Part shown: in pieces, positions 43,918 through 53,823 of the stretch
How the letters are laid out: the number at the start of each line of letters is the position of its first letter
Position numbering within the stretch: the first letter of the stretch is position 1
Made by a program: the position numbers and the translations under genes
Notes under the pieces: model-generated
The model's database searches: none
Seen by the model: only the letters and a program-made list of their open reading frames with translations
What the model was told of the DNA's origin: nothing
Source: Lasiosphaeria ovina
Taxonomy: Eukaryota > Ascomycota > Sordariomycetes > Sordariales > Lasiosphaeriaceae
Assembly: GCA_033439765.1 (NCBI GenBank)
Contig: JAULSN010000004.1
Location: 4,226,001 to 4,290,000, forward strand
Direction: 5' to 3'
DNA: 64,000 nucleotides

Positions 43918-45190
43918 CGCTCCAGGCGTCTTGTACCACCCCATAAGGTGACGGTGACACCCCCCCCCCCCCAGCTTCTCTGCTTCCAGTGCAAGCTGCA
44001 GTGCCTTGGTCCTTCCATGCAGAAAGAAAGCCTAGAAGACAGGGTCGACCGGTGAGGCTTGCTCGACCCTTGGGCAGGCGGTTGCTGGGTACCTGGCTCC
44101 GAGGCGCTCATTCCCTGTTTGGAGGTACCGCGTGTGCCAAGCCAAGGCGCCAGGCCCGAGCAACCTCGCGACGGCCGGCGGGAACGGGGGGCAGGCGTCG
44201 TATCAGTCAATTTGGGTATGTACTGTATCCGTACACTACATACTCCTTCAAAGTACCTGCCTGCATTGGTTACGGGTACGGAATACCTCACGGCCCCTCT
44301 TGTTTGGCTTCCATGATGGTGTCGACGCATGAGGTGCACCTCAGTCACTGCAAGTGCAGCGAGGTGGGCTGCGGCATTGGAAGCAGGGACGGGCGGGCGG
44401 CGGGACCTTCAATTTTACGGGGCTACGGAGTGCTGCTGCTTAAATGTGCTGTCCTGTTCTGTTACTGTTACTGCTGTATTGTGTATGTATGGTAGTGTAG
44501 TGGCGGTGGGTGTGGTCCCAAATTGGCAGTCTCCATACTGCGTCTTGGGGCCCCGGCCAATGTCCAAGAGTTGCCAGGCGTCCAGGTCCAGGTCCAGCGC
44601 GCACGTTCGGCGGCGGGCAGCATCTTTTTTTTTTCTTCCCTCTCGCCAGTCCAGTCTCGGATCCCCTTTCCCTTTCTCCCGCTCCTTCTCCACCCTTTCA
44701 TCCAACCTCGAGAGGGTCGTTGAGATACTCGTACCGAGCACCAGCAGGAAGGAGAGAACCTAAGACGTTTAAGAGGTTCATTTCTAAAAAAAAAAAAAAA
44801 AAGAAAAAAAAAACTGCCCTGCGTCTGTTTGGTCTGGTTTTAGAGCTTGTTGCTCGCACGCCCGCACTTGCCTCTTCACCAGCTGCAGCACGGCTTGCAG
44901 CCACTCAGGCCCAGCTCCGCTTCACACCTCGCCTTGGCTCGGCAGCCCGTGGAACTGGCCCCGTTGTTGAGTTCGACATTTTCCCGAGCACCCGAACGTG
45001 TTTGTGGTTGTCTGTCTGCGAAAAGGTTTGACTCCAGGAGCATGCACCGCGCCCACCGGGACCATCCGCTAACCAAAAAAAACTCTATGGATAGCCGCCT
45101 GTTACCCGGAATAGCATTGTACAATAAATTTGGATTCCCTCTCTCCCGAGTCCGAGTCTTCGAGCCCTCTCTTCGGCCCTGATCTCCGCT

Positions 45191-47406
45191 ATGGCCACTC
45201 AACAAAGCCCGCCCTTCAAGACCGACCGGTTCGTGGTCATCCATGTCGCAACCACTTGCGACGAACACGGGGTCTACGTGACGAGGGATTCTGCCGAGGT
45301 CATTGAGCTCGGCTGGATTCTCCTCGACTCTAATTCTCTTGAAGAGGTGAGCAGGACCGGCGGCCACGGCCACCCCCCTTAACCTCCCCCGAGAACGGAG
45401 AGAGAAGAAAAAGGCGGAAAACGAAGAAAAAAAGATACCCTCTAGCCCATACAGCTGTTCTGACCACGTTGTTATGCACCATTAGATTCATCGCGAGAGC
45501 GTGCTCGTCAAGCCCGTCAACACCCCGATTACTCCCCTATGCAGTGAGTACCGACCGCCCGCGCCCTGCTCAAGACAGCTGTCAATGGCCAATTCCCGTC
45601 ACTCGCGCCGTAAACATGCTGCGCAGCCTTTTGCTGACCAACCCCCGTCAACAGCGAGCTTGACGACCCTGACGTGGGAACATGTGAGAAATGCTGGTAC
45701 GTTTAGGGATGCCATCAATCGCTTCGATGCCTTCGCTTCCGAGCATCTGACGGGGCCCAACCTCGACTTTGTCTTCGTTACTCTGGAGGCCTGGGACCTG
45801 CGCGTCCAGCTTCCTCGCGAGGCCCGTGACAAGGCTGTGGTGCTGCCCCCTTATTTGCAGCACTCGCGGACGTTTGATCTCCGGACGGAATACCAAAGAT
45901 GGCAGCAGCACCATCCCGAGTCGCTTCCGTTTGGTCCTTCTTCGTTGGCCAACATTTGTGCGGCGCTCGAGGTTGAAGCTGTGCAGTCCAGCGCACCTAT
46001 CAAGCATAATCTGCCGTTCCACCTGCAGGCGCTGGCCCCAGCATCTCCGCGCCGCGCTATGGAGGAAGCTGTCACTTTGGCCCGTGTGCTCCGGAGTTTG
46101 ATTCGTAAATCCCAACCTGCCCACGAGCACGCAGATGTGCTTATCCGGCCAATGGATGCCCGTGCCGATGTGCGGGCTTTCTTGTCTGAGCGCAGCAAGG
46201 TCCTACACATGTCTGGTCTCCCGCATGATACTACGCAGTCTGAGCTTGAAAGCTGGTTCACCCAGTTTGGCGGGCGCCCCATTGCTTTTTGGACTTTGCG
46301 CACTCCTGAGCAGCATAAACCTACCGGTACCGGGTTTGCCGTCTTTTCTTCCCACGAAGAGGTATGCTTGTCCATTATTAGAAAAAGCCGCCGTTTCCCT
46401 TGCCTTCATCCTATTTTCCTTTCTTGGTTGCCCTGCCCCTGTCTTCTGCATTTGAAGTAAACTGACTTTGTGGCTGCAGGCTGCCGAAAGTCTCTGCATG
46501 AATGGACGCGCATTGAATGAAAAAGCAATCGAAGTCTCGCCATCCTCGAGCCGGGTCCTCGACCGGGCCGCAGAGATCCTGACGCCCTTCCCGCCCAGCA
46601 AGAACCGCCCGCGCCCCGGTGATTGGACCTGCCCGTCGTGTGGCTTTTCGAATTTCCAGCGACGCACGGCATGCTTCCGCTGCTCGTTCCCCGCTGTCAG
46701 CGCTGGTCCCACTGGCGAGATGGGTTATGGTTACGGGTACGGGCCACCGGCTATGATGCCCCCCCCTCCTCACATGGGCCACCACGGGCATGGCGGCGGT
46801 CACGGTCGCATGGGTGGTTCCGGCGTCGTTCCGTTCCGTGCTGGTGATTGGAAGTGCGGGAACGAGGTCTGTGGCTACCATAACTTCGCAAAGAACGTCT
46901 GTTGTCTTCGCTGTGGGGCCAGTCGTGCCGGTGCTGCCGTGGTTGCCGATTCGGGCTACCCTTCACCTATGGACACTCCCTCGTCGTATGGCATGGGCCA
47001 GCCTTCGATGGGCGGCACTCCGGGACCCGGAGCGTTCGCATCTGCCGCTGGTGGCTTCAACTCGGCTGGCGGATATGGGCAGCATTTTGGTGGCCCGCCG
47101 AGCACGTACGCACTGCCGGCCGGGCTTACTGGTAACGCCGCTCCCTATCCGTCGCTGAACACCCACTTTGGCCCTGCTCCGGGCTCTCACTCGGCCGGCC
47201 CCTTTGACAGCCGTGCTGCCGAGGCCGCCTTCCAGTCTGCCGGTAACGGTCCTGCTTCGGCCGGGCCTGGTAACAACTTTTACTCGCAGCAGGGCGAGAA
47301 CGACCCGTTCGCCTTCCTGACGTCCGGAATTGGTGGTCTCTCGGTGGGCAACCAGGATGCTCGCCAGAACGGAGGCTCGGCCCCCCCGAGCAAGTCGCCC
47401 GCGTAA
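45191..47406 (+). CDS. NRP1-like RNA-binding protein: degenerate DEDDh exonuclease fold, RRM, two RanBP2 zinc fingers; 615 aa
   Basis: Four exons: 45191-45346, 45486-45543, 45655-46361, 46480-47406; all GT-AG and in phase. Residues about 13-230 have the layout of an ERI1-type 3'-5' exonuclease domain: RFVVIHVATTCDEH (13-26), SLTTLTWEHVRNAGTF, then a FVFVTLEAWDL segment. The catalytic DxE is HxA (H18, A20), and no C-terminal HxxxxD motif is visible. It is therefore probably an inactive RNA-binding fold. An RRM follows (about 242-325; VLHMSGLPHDTTQSELESWF, TGTGFAVFSSHEE). Two RanBP2-type zinc fingers come next, with C358/C361/C372/C375 and C433/C438/C449/C452, and then a Gly/Pro/Ser/Asn-rich tail. 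This matches S. cerevisiae Nrp1-like proteins, reported in stress granules; the function is poorly known. Cytoplasmic mRNA binding is likely. Confidence 0.88.
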
Positions 47407-50031
47407 TATACTCGAACAGAAATGAGGTCTCTGTCCTCGGGTGCACAGCGATACTCTCTTCGAAATGCTTTGGACGCTTTTTGCGCTTTCACGTGCGGCG
47501 ATTTTTATGACGACTTTGGAATCGAGAAATATAAATTATTTGGGCCTTGGCAATAACTTCTGGACTTTACACTACTGTTTCACGGAGGTGCAGGCAAGGG
47601 GTTTTTTTTTGGCAGACATTCCGCGGCAGGTCACTGGTTTGGCGGGGAGGCGGTGGTGGCGGTGGGCAAAATATGCACGGCTGGAAGACAAAAGAAGATC
47701 CCACATTCTTACAGGATCCCTCACGGCGGAGTTTTCTCGACCGACACATTGTATCTGGCTATTCGACACGGAAAAGAACTGCATGTTGCATCCTTCATCA
47801 CCTTGCGGGACGCGCTTCTTTCCTACCCCCGACTACTTCGAATTCGAATCTCGCAATGGACAAGTCGGTTAACGGAGGCATGGCAGGGCAGGTACGGATG
47901 GCGTGCATAGCGAGGGAGGGTAAAGGGTGTTGTTCTCTTTTTGCTCTCGGGTTCGTCGGACACTTTTACTTCTGTGTCGTTTTCCTTTCTCTTCATTTGG
48001 ACTCGTATCTTCTCTTCTTTCTCTCTACCCCCCATCCCCCCCCCCCCCCCCCGCCTCGTCGTCTCTATCATATCGTACACATTTCGATTTGTTTCAGACC
48101 AAATCTTACCAACATGTTTTATTTTGTTTGAGGAAAAAAATTGCTGGGATTGGCGGCGGGGAGTAAAGCGGACATCAAAGCGGACATCAAAGGGGGCGAA
48201 GGGGTGTTGGTTTGGAACGGAAGGGTGGGTCGTTGCTATGTTTTTTTTTTTTGTTTTTTTTCTTACTTTACTTAGTTTACTCCTTTATTATTCCAGTCCG
48301 TCTTTTTTCATCTCCCAACGGTTCCTTCTGCTCTTCCTTGCTTCGTTCTGCGCCCTGCTGGCAGCACTGGTGATGAGGGACAAGCTACCTTGAGAGGAGC
48401 AGGGCAAGGGAAGAAAGGGAGTCCGTGTGAGAAAGGTGGATAGGAGCAACATCGTAGTCCGGGTTCGAGGTGGTGAAGAGATGGCTACGAGCACGGGGGT
48501 CCAACTGGCTCGCTTTGCGCCTCTTGGTCTAGCCATCGTCATCGCCCCCTTCTTTCCTTGTTTCTCTTTCTCTTGTTCTCCTTTCATTAAACCCACCTAC
48601 CTACCTACCTAACTTACTACTAGCCGATTCGGGGACGGACGGAATGTTGATAATATTATACCCCTAGCATCCGTGTGCGTGTGTGTGTATGTGTGCTTGC
48701 TATTGTTCCATAGTCTCGAGATATTCTACTCAAGCAAACAAATAGAACAGTTGCATTATCTAGGCTCCTTGTATGTCATGATATCATGTTGTTGTCAACA
48801 CGTGTGCTTGCTTGATTGCTTGGTGGCAGATGTATGGATAGATGTATGGGTGATATGCTTTCTCGCTGACACCAGGTAACGGCACAAGCGAGTTAGTTAT
48901 CAAGGGAGAAAGAAGAAACCAAGGTCCAAGGTACCTACTTGAACCAGTTTACGTCCCCGCTGTGGATGGTCACACCACACTCGTAGATAGACTGGTTTCC
49001 TCGCGGAGTGAGTGGCGTAGGACAGGCAGGCAGAGAGAGAGAGAGAGAGAGGTAAAGTAGGTCCAGCGCCTGTCCTCCACGCAGCAAGCGTTGGCTCTGT
49101 TTGATATACCTCTCTCATACCCGGCCAGGAAAATGCCGAGTCATTCTTCGAACAGTCTACAATGCAGTCCCAGTCTGGTTGCTGACACTATACCCTCAAG
49201 CGGTTACGTATATAGCTTTGCCAGATGTTGGGGCGACGGGGCATAGTGTAGGAAATAAATGAGGAATAAAAAGGCACTGACAGAATTTCCCAAAGCTTTC
49301 TTATCAACCGCTTTTATCCGCTATAGGTCACTTTTCAGATATATCAAGTGGACAAACGGTTTTAGAGCCAAACTTGCAAACAAGCCAATGCTCTATTCTT
49401 CGGCGCTTCCCTGGAAAAAAAAATGAATTTGTTGTACAATACATAAGGTATAGCACAAAGACAAGACATTTGAGGGTGTTATGTTTAGCCCCCCCCCCTA
49501 TTTTTTCCAACTCCTATTCCCCCGCCCGCTAGATTCAAGGGGGAGATACCACCGCGTATTTGTCATGCCGATTTTCCCTGACAACGAACTCACCGATGCC
49601 GTCACGTGTCTCCACCGCGATGGATTGTTTCCTATGTAGTTTGGGCATGTCGGTGGAAGTCGTTGACCATCCAAATTTATTGAGGCCTGGCCTTGCCTGG
49701 TATTCAAATTCCCAACGGCAAAGAAAAAGATGATTAAAAAATGCTACCTCATAGGCGAGAAATGTAGTGCGATCATGATCAACTCTGAAAAGATCCGATA
49801 TCGGGTACTCCAAGGTCCACGACCTCTGTATTGGAGACGTATTATGGAATGCAACTCGAATGTGATGGTTGCATTTGCCGGAAATCATAGAGTGTGGATA
49901 TCGTTGGGAGGGCAAGGTATTGCCTATGTGCCCTCTTGATGGGTTTGAGACGACGGGCAGATACTAGAAAGGTAGGAGGAAGGGCCTAAAACACGACTTC
50001 GGCTTAGAGAATGAAATCGCATTGATGAAGC
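47407..50031. other. Convergent intergenic region with homopolymer runs
   Basis: 3' flanks of the NRP1-like gene (+) and the 878-aa gene (-). Contains a C-run at about 48030-48052, T-runs near 48240-48262, an (AG)n run at about 49031-49050 and a C-run near 49490-49498. No frame is convincingly coding on either strand. Confidence 0.5.
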
Positions 50032-52668
50032 TCACCATGCACGGTAATAGTCCCGCAGGTGCGCCGTCTCATCATCCTCCGATTCACTGATATCCATGTC
50101 CTGGCCGTTTTGCTGATGACCGGCCTCCGGCTTCGCCTCGTCATTCTCCGGTTCGCCCATATTTGTGTCCTGGTCGTAATCCTGTTCGTTAGGGTCGAAA
50201 CCTGGACTCACCGCTCGCGTTGGTATACGTGCGATTAGACCCTGAATAAAATGCTCCCAGTTAAATTCGAGATCGTCTTTAGAGTAGTCCTCGGAAGCGT
50301 CTTCTCCTTGAAGCAAAAGCCATTTCTGGAACTCAGCCGAGCCAAGGGGTACTTCAGGCCCTGGCTCTGGATTATTTGCTTCAAAGCGGGTCGGCTCGGG
50401 GGGGTTGACTTCGACGTAATTGTTGCGGTTGCGACATTCGTCCTCTTCTTCGCCGTGGTCAAGGCAGAAGAAGTCTTCGTTATATTCATCCTCTTCGTCC
50501 CCGTCGTCCTCTTTATCACCGTCCTCCATCTCATCATCGCCCCAATCCGATTCCTCATCTGCGTTACTGGGCATCGTGACTACATCCGTACCATATTCGG
50601 CAACCAACTGCTTCTCCAAGGGGGTCAGCCCTGCAAGGTACCTCGGCCTAGGGAGAGGTGCTTCTTTCGGGGCACTCGACTCGATGTTCTCGCTGGGGTC
50701 TTGCTGGAGGCTGCGTCGGCGCTTGACGGTTTTGATATCCTGCTTCTTTACTTCCTCTTCCGGGGCCGCAGAGGGCTTCTTGAGCTGGAAGCGTTCCATG
50801 CGAAGGGCCCTGTGTAACTTTGGCAACATGATACGATTGAGGGAAGCGCTCTCTCTCGTTACAAAGGGCACCTCGAGCTTCTCCAACAAGCGCACCAGGT
50901 CCACGTTGTTGTGGACCAGCTTCTGCCGGGAACAACACAACGTATCCTTGTCTGCGGCGATATTGACCCTGGAGGCCTCAAGGATCATAGTCTTCTCATC
51001 CTGTGTCAGTGTTCTCCAGCGTGCTTTGCGCGCGTGGATGGGCTGCCACATAAAGCGCTCAAACGACGCGTTGCCGCAGCCTCCGATGACGGCGTCGTAT
51101 GGCAAGGGTGGAACCACACTAAGGGGCGAAGACAGTTCCTCTTCGTCGCTCATGTACATCTCATCAAGGGTGGGGACAAGACGGCGGCCGGAAGATATGT
51201 CGACGTGGCCGTAGATCATCATGTAGTAGATGCAATCGTCGAGATCGATGTTGCGCCGCGCCGCCTCCATGGAGATGGCCTCATCTGGCCGGACTAAGTA
51301 GCCCGCTCCGGCACCCCAGCCCTCGTAACGCAAGATGCCCATTTCGAGATAGGGCACACCATACGGGCATATGCATGTTGCAATCTCGGCCGGGCTAGCG
51401 ACGACGTCGTAGCGAATCTTGAGCTGCTGGGCCTCAAGGACGGTCGTATACTTCTTCCGCCGAAGCAATGCCCAAAGTGGCGAGAGACCCTTTTGGCCCA
51501 TCATGATCTTCATCATCATGGTCGAGTGGGGTCCGTAGACGGGGTTGTTGAAGCAGAGGCACAGCTTGACGAAGAATTGCTGCGTAAAGTACAGGTCCAG
51601 GTCGGTGAAGAACTCCTCGTTCGCGAGGACCTCGTTGCGTCCGGCCGTCGTTGCCACGTCCATGATCAGCCACAGCTTCAGCAGAGTTTTGTTGAAGTCC
51701 TTAGGCATGCGGTGTCCCATGCGCGCCAGCGTAGCCAGAATATCACGGACGCGGATCTCGCGGTTGACAACCATCTGCAGCCACCCGAGGCCGGGGATCT
51801 TGCGGAGCTCCTTGTCGGCGATGACAGGTGCTTCCATTTCCGGGTTACTTAGGTATGTCATGTCGTAGTACTCAGGGGCTTTTAGGTTACCGGCCGGGTC
51901 GTCGACATGGAAATGATTGTAGACAGGGCTAGAGAGGAGGATGAATGCATTAGGTGCCATGCGCCTGGCCCACGTTCCAACACAGCTACTCATGTGACAA
52001 TTGAGAGTATGGTGGAAATCGCGACTGATGCTGTAGAGGCGCAAGATGTCGGTCGGATAGAGGTACGTGCAGACTTCCTCCAACAGGTACGTCGACGTGC
52101 TCAGGGAGCCGATCAGGTCAAACATGTCGACCAGCTTTGCTGGAGGTCTCGAAAGGGAACGCCACTTCGCTGCGGCCTGTTTTATCTTTGAGAGGCGGAC
52201 ATAGTACAAGCTGTGGTAGCGCTGCAGCAGACGAAGGTCGGCGCTCTCTAGGCCGGCTTCGTGGATGTATTCGTGCCAGGTGCGTTCCACATTGGTGTCT
52301 TTACCGTCATCATCACCACCGCCGTCATAGGCGCTAGTTTCGTCACTGCTGCCGTCTTCAGCGTTGGACTGGGCTTCTCGTGGTCCGAAGATCTTGCGAG
52401 GCTCAATGCTGCTGGACGACTCTCCTCTCTCCAGGGACTGAGAAGCGCCGTATCTAAGAGGGGCGAGGATGTCGTCGATATTGGGGCGGATGCCTCTCGC
52501 CTCGATCTCTTCGATCGTGGCATTCCGGCGAGCGAGGTCTGCCTCAGCCAACGCTAGCGCAATAGTAGTCGCATTCTGCAATCTGTTCAGGTCGATGTCC
52601 AGCCCCGCGATATCTGGTAACCGGTCGGGCAGCGGGCCTGGGTTGTTGGGGCTGGGCGGGGCAGCCAT
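50032..52668 (-). CDS. F-box-like hypothetical protein with acidic C-terminus, 878 aa
   Basis: Single-exon frame from ATG at 52668 to TAG at 50032. Residues about 180-225 resemble an F-box-type helical motif: STYLLEEVCTYLYPTDILRL followed by YSISRDFHHTLNCHM. The following 350 residues are ordered and Tyr/Met-rich, with IPGLGWLQMVVNREIRVRDI, WLIMDVATTAGRN, FFVKLCLCFNNPVYGPHSTM and LRYEGWGAGAGYLVRPDEAI; I recognise no further domain. After a basic linker (KTVKRRRSLQQ) comes a very acidic stretch (EESDWGDDEMEDGDKEDDGD, about 690-745) and an Asp/Glu-rich disordered tail. Proteins of this layout occur in Pezizomycotina without an assigned role. If the F-box is real it would join an SCF ubiquitin ligase. 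The acidic tail could bind basic proteins such as histones, but that is speculation. Confidence 0.8.
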   Translation of the reverse strand: MAAPPSPNNPGPLPDRLPDIAGLDIDLNRLQNATTIALALAEADLARRNATIEEIEARGIRPNIDDILAPLRYGASQSLERGESSSSIEPRKIFGPREAQSNAEDGSSDETSAYDGGGDDDGKDTNVERTWHEYIHEAGLESADLRLLQRYHSLYYVRLSKIKQAAAKWRSLSRPPAKLVDMFDLIGSLSTSTYLLEEVCTYLYPTDILRLYSISRDFHHTLNCHMSSCVGTWARRMAPNAFILLSSPVYNHFHVDDPAGNLKAPEYYDMTYLSNPEMEAPVIADKELRKIPGLGWLQMVVNREIRVRDILATLARMGHRMPKDFNKTLLKLWLIMDVATTAGRNEVLANEEFFTDLDLYFTQQFFVKLCLCFNNPVYGPHSTMMMKIMMGQKGLSPLWALLRRKKYTTVLEAQQLKIRYDVVASPAEIATCICPYGVPYLEMGILRYEGWGAGAGYLVRPDEAISMEAARRNIDLDDCIYYMMIYGHVDISSGRRLVPTLDEMYMSDEEELSSPLSVVPPLPYDAVIGGCGNASFERFMWQPIHARKARWRTLTQDEKTMILEASRVNIAADKDTLCCSRQKLVHNNVDLVRLLEKLEVPFVTRESASLNRIMLPKLHRALRMERFQLKKPSAAPEEEVKKQDIKTVKRRRSLQQDPSENIESSAPKEAPLPRPRYLAGLTPLEKQLVAEYGTDVVTMPSNADEESDWGDDEMEDGDKEDDGDEEDEYNEDFFCLDHGEEEDECRNRNNYVEVNPPEPTRFEANNPEPGPEVPLGSAEFQKWLLLQGEDASEDYSKDDLEFNWEHFIQGLIARIPTRAVSPGFDPNEQDYDQDTNMGEPENDEAKPEAGHQQNGQDMDISESEDDETAHLRDYYRAW

Positions 52669-53496
52669 GGGGTCGTCTCTTCGGACGAGAATACGGATTT
52701 CGGGCTGAGGGCGAGATACGAGGGAATTTCCTTTTCAGGGCTCGCGAGAGAGTCAAACAAGTGCGGTGTTTTTCTGTTCGAGGAGGAGAAGAAGAAGAAG
52801 AAGAAGAAGGATGGGGAGGGAAAGGGTAGAGATCATATTTAACTCTTTACGAAAACGGGTAGGAAGCGAGGAAGCGAAGTGGTGAGGTTTATTGTAGAGA
52901 ATTGCAAGGAAAGAAAGCGAAGATCTATTGGTGGGGAAGAACAATGCTAATGGAAGCATGAGACGAGACAGGCGGAGAACAATAGTACCGAGCGCAGCAC
53001 ATGGACATGGAGACAATAGGAACGCACAATGACCCCACATACCGCTACGGCGACGGCACGAGCTGATCGGACGATTGGAAGGTAGGTACGAACCTAAGGC
53101 ACCTTACCTAGCTACGGTACCCTAGGCAGGCAGGCTGGCAAGAACATGGAGGTGAATCTATATCAGGTCGAAGGTGGGTACCATGGTGACTTAGGAATCA
53201 AATCTATTTCAGCTGTCTGTCATGCCTCATTCACCGCCAGTCCTCACTGCTACCGTGCTGTAAAGTCGACATCGTGCATACCACCTACCTATAATAACCT
53301 ACCCTCTGACAAGTAGGTAGGTGCCTTATCTAGTAGGCACCTTAGATGCCAACGCGGGCCACATATAGTTAGGTACAGTACACTCAGAATTTGACAAAGT
53401 GTCAAATATATACAATACAGGAAGGAACCCAATGCAACTCCTTGGTACTCCTTAAAGAAGCCCTACCATACAGCTACCCTGTGTCTATGGCAGACG
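52669..53496. other. Promoter of the 878-aa gene, with an inverted-repeat cluster
   Basis: C/T-rich on the minus strand with a (GAA)n run at about 52786-52809. From 53080 to 53372 there is a dense cluster of AGGTAGGT/CCTTACCTA/GGTACCCTAGG motifs, including the hairpin at 53319-53342. No coding signal. Confidence 0.6.
53319..53342. repeat. Hairpin AGGTGCC...GGCACCT
   Basis: Seven-base perfect arms (53319-53325, 53336-53342) with a 10-nt loop, in a cluster of related motifs. Confidence 0.75.
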
Positions 53497-53772
53497 TTAT
53501 TCGCCGAACTGGATGCCGGACCGGGCGGTTCTCTCCCGTCTGCCTAGGTCGGCAAGACCCAAAACATTCGCACCCGCAGTCAACTTTTGAAAACCATCAT
53601 AGAGCGAGTCAGACACGTCAGGCTCGTTGGACTCGCTCTTTCCACCCCCAATGTCGCTGGAACCGCCGTTACCACCATTCGCCAGGTTGCTGGCTCTCTC
53701 CGTCCCCGCGCCCTCGCCTTCATTATCCATGCCTGGAGGCGCTGCCGAGGTGGCTGTGGCGTCCCGCTTCAT
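53497..53772 (-). CDS. Candidate 91-aa ORF directly after hat2, in the same frame
   Basis: Not recognised. The ATG at 53772 lies 51 nt beyond the hat2 stop (53826-53824) and in the same reading frame, with no stop between; the whole extension is about 108 open codons. The product starts MKRDATATSAAPPGMDNEGE, is Gly/Ala/Ser/Glu-rich, and has a more structured end (LYDGFQKLTAGANVLGLADL, then GRRERTARSGIQFGE). Codon third positions look coding-like. Readings: an independent small gene very close to hat2, a stop-readthrough extension, or a chance frame in the 3' UTR. The stop context (TAG-AGG) is not a known strong readthrough context. Confidence 0.35.
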   Translation of the reverse strand: MKRDATATSAAPPGMDNEGEGAGTERASNLANGGNGGSSDIGGGKSESNEPDVSDSLYDGFQKLTAGANVLGLADLGRRERTARSGIQFGE

Positions 53773-53823
53773 CCCTCCTGTGCTTCCAGATTCCGCTCGT
53801 GCAATGCCCGTCCTCTCCCGCCT

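Larger units (their letters stand above)
41278..45190. other. Gene-poor intergenic region
   Basis: No supported genes. Repeats are frequent: a near-palindrome at 42392-42409, TGTGCAC x3 at 43081-43101, a 16-mer direct repeat at 43361-43391, a 9-mer x3 at 43891-43917, a C-run at 43961-43973 and an A-run at about 44787-44813. The last several hundred bases are C/T-rich and probably the leader of the NRP1-like gene. Confidence 0.5.

Noticed and set aside
43961..43973. Poly-C runs here and at about 36930, 48030 and 49490
   Set aside because: Homopolymers in intergenic DNA are common and length-uncertain; there is no sign of an array or a regulatory element.
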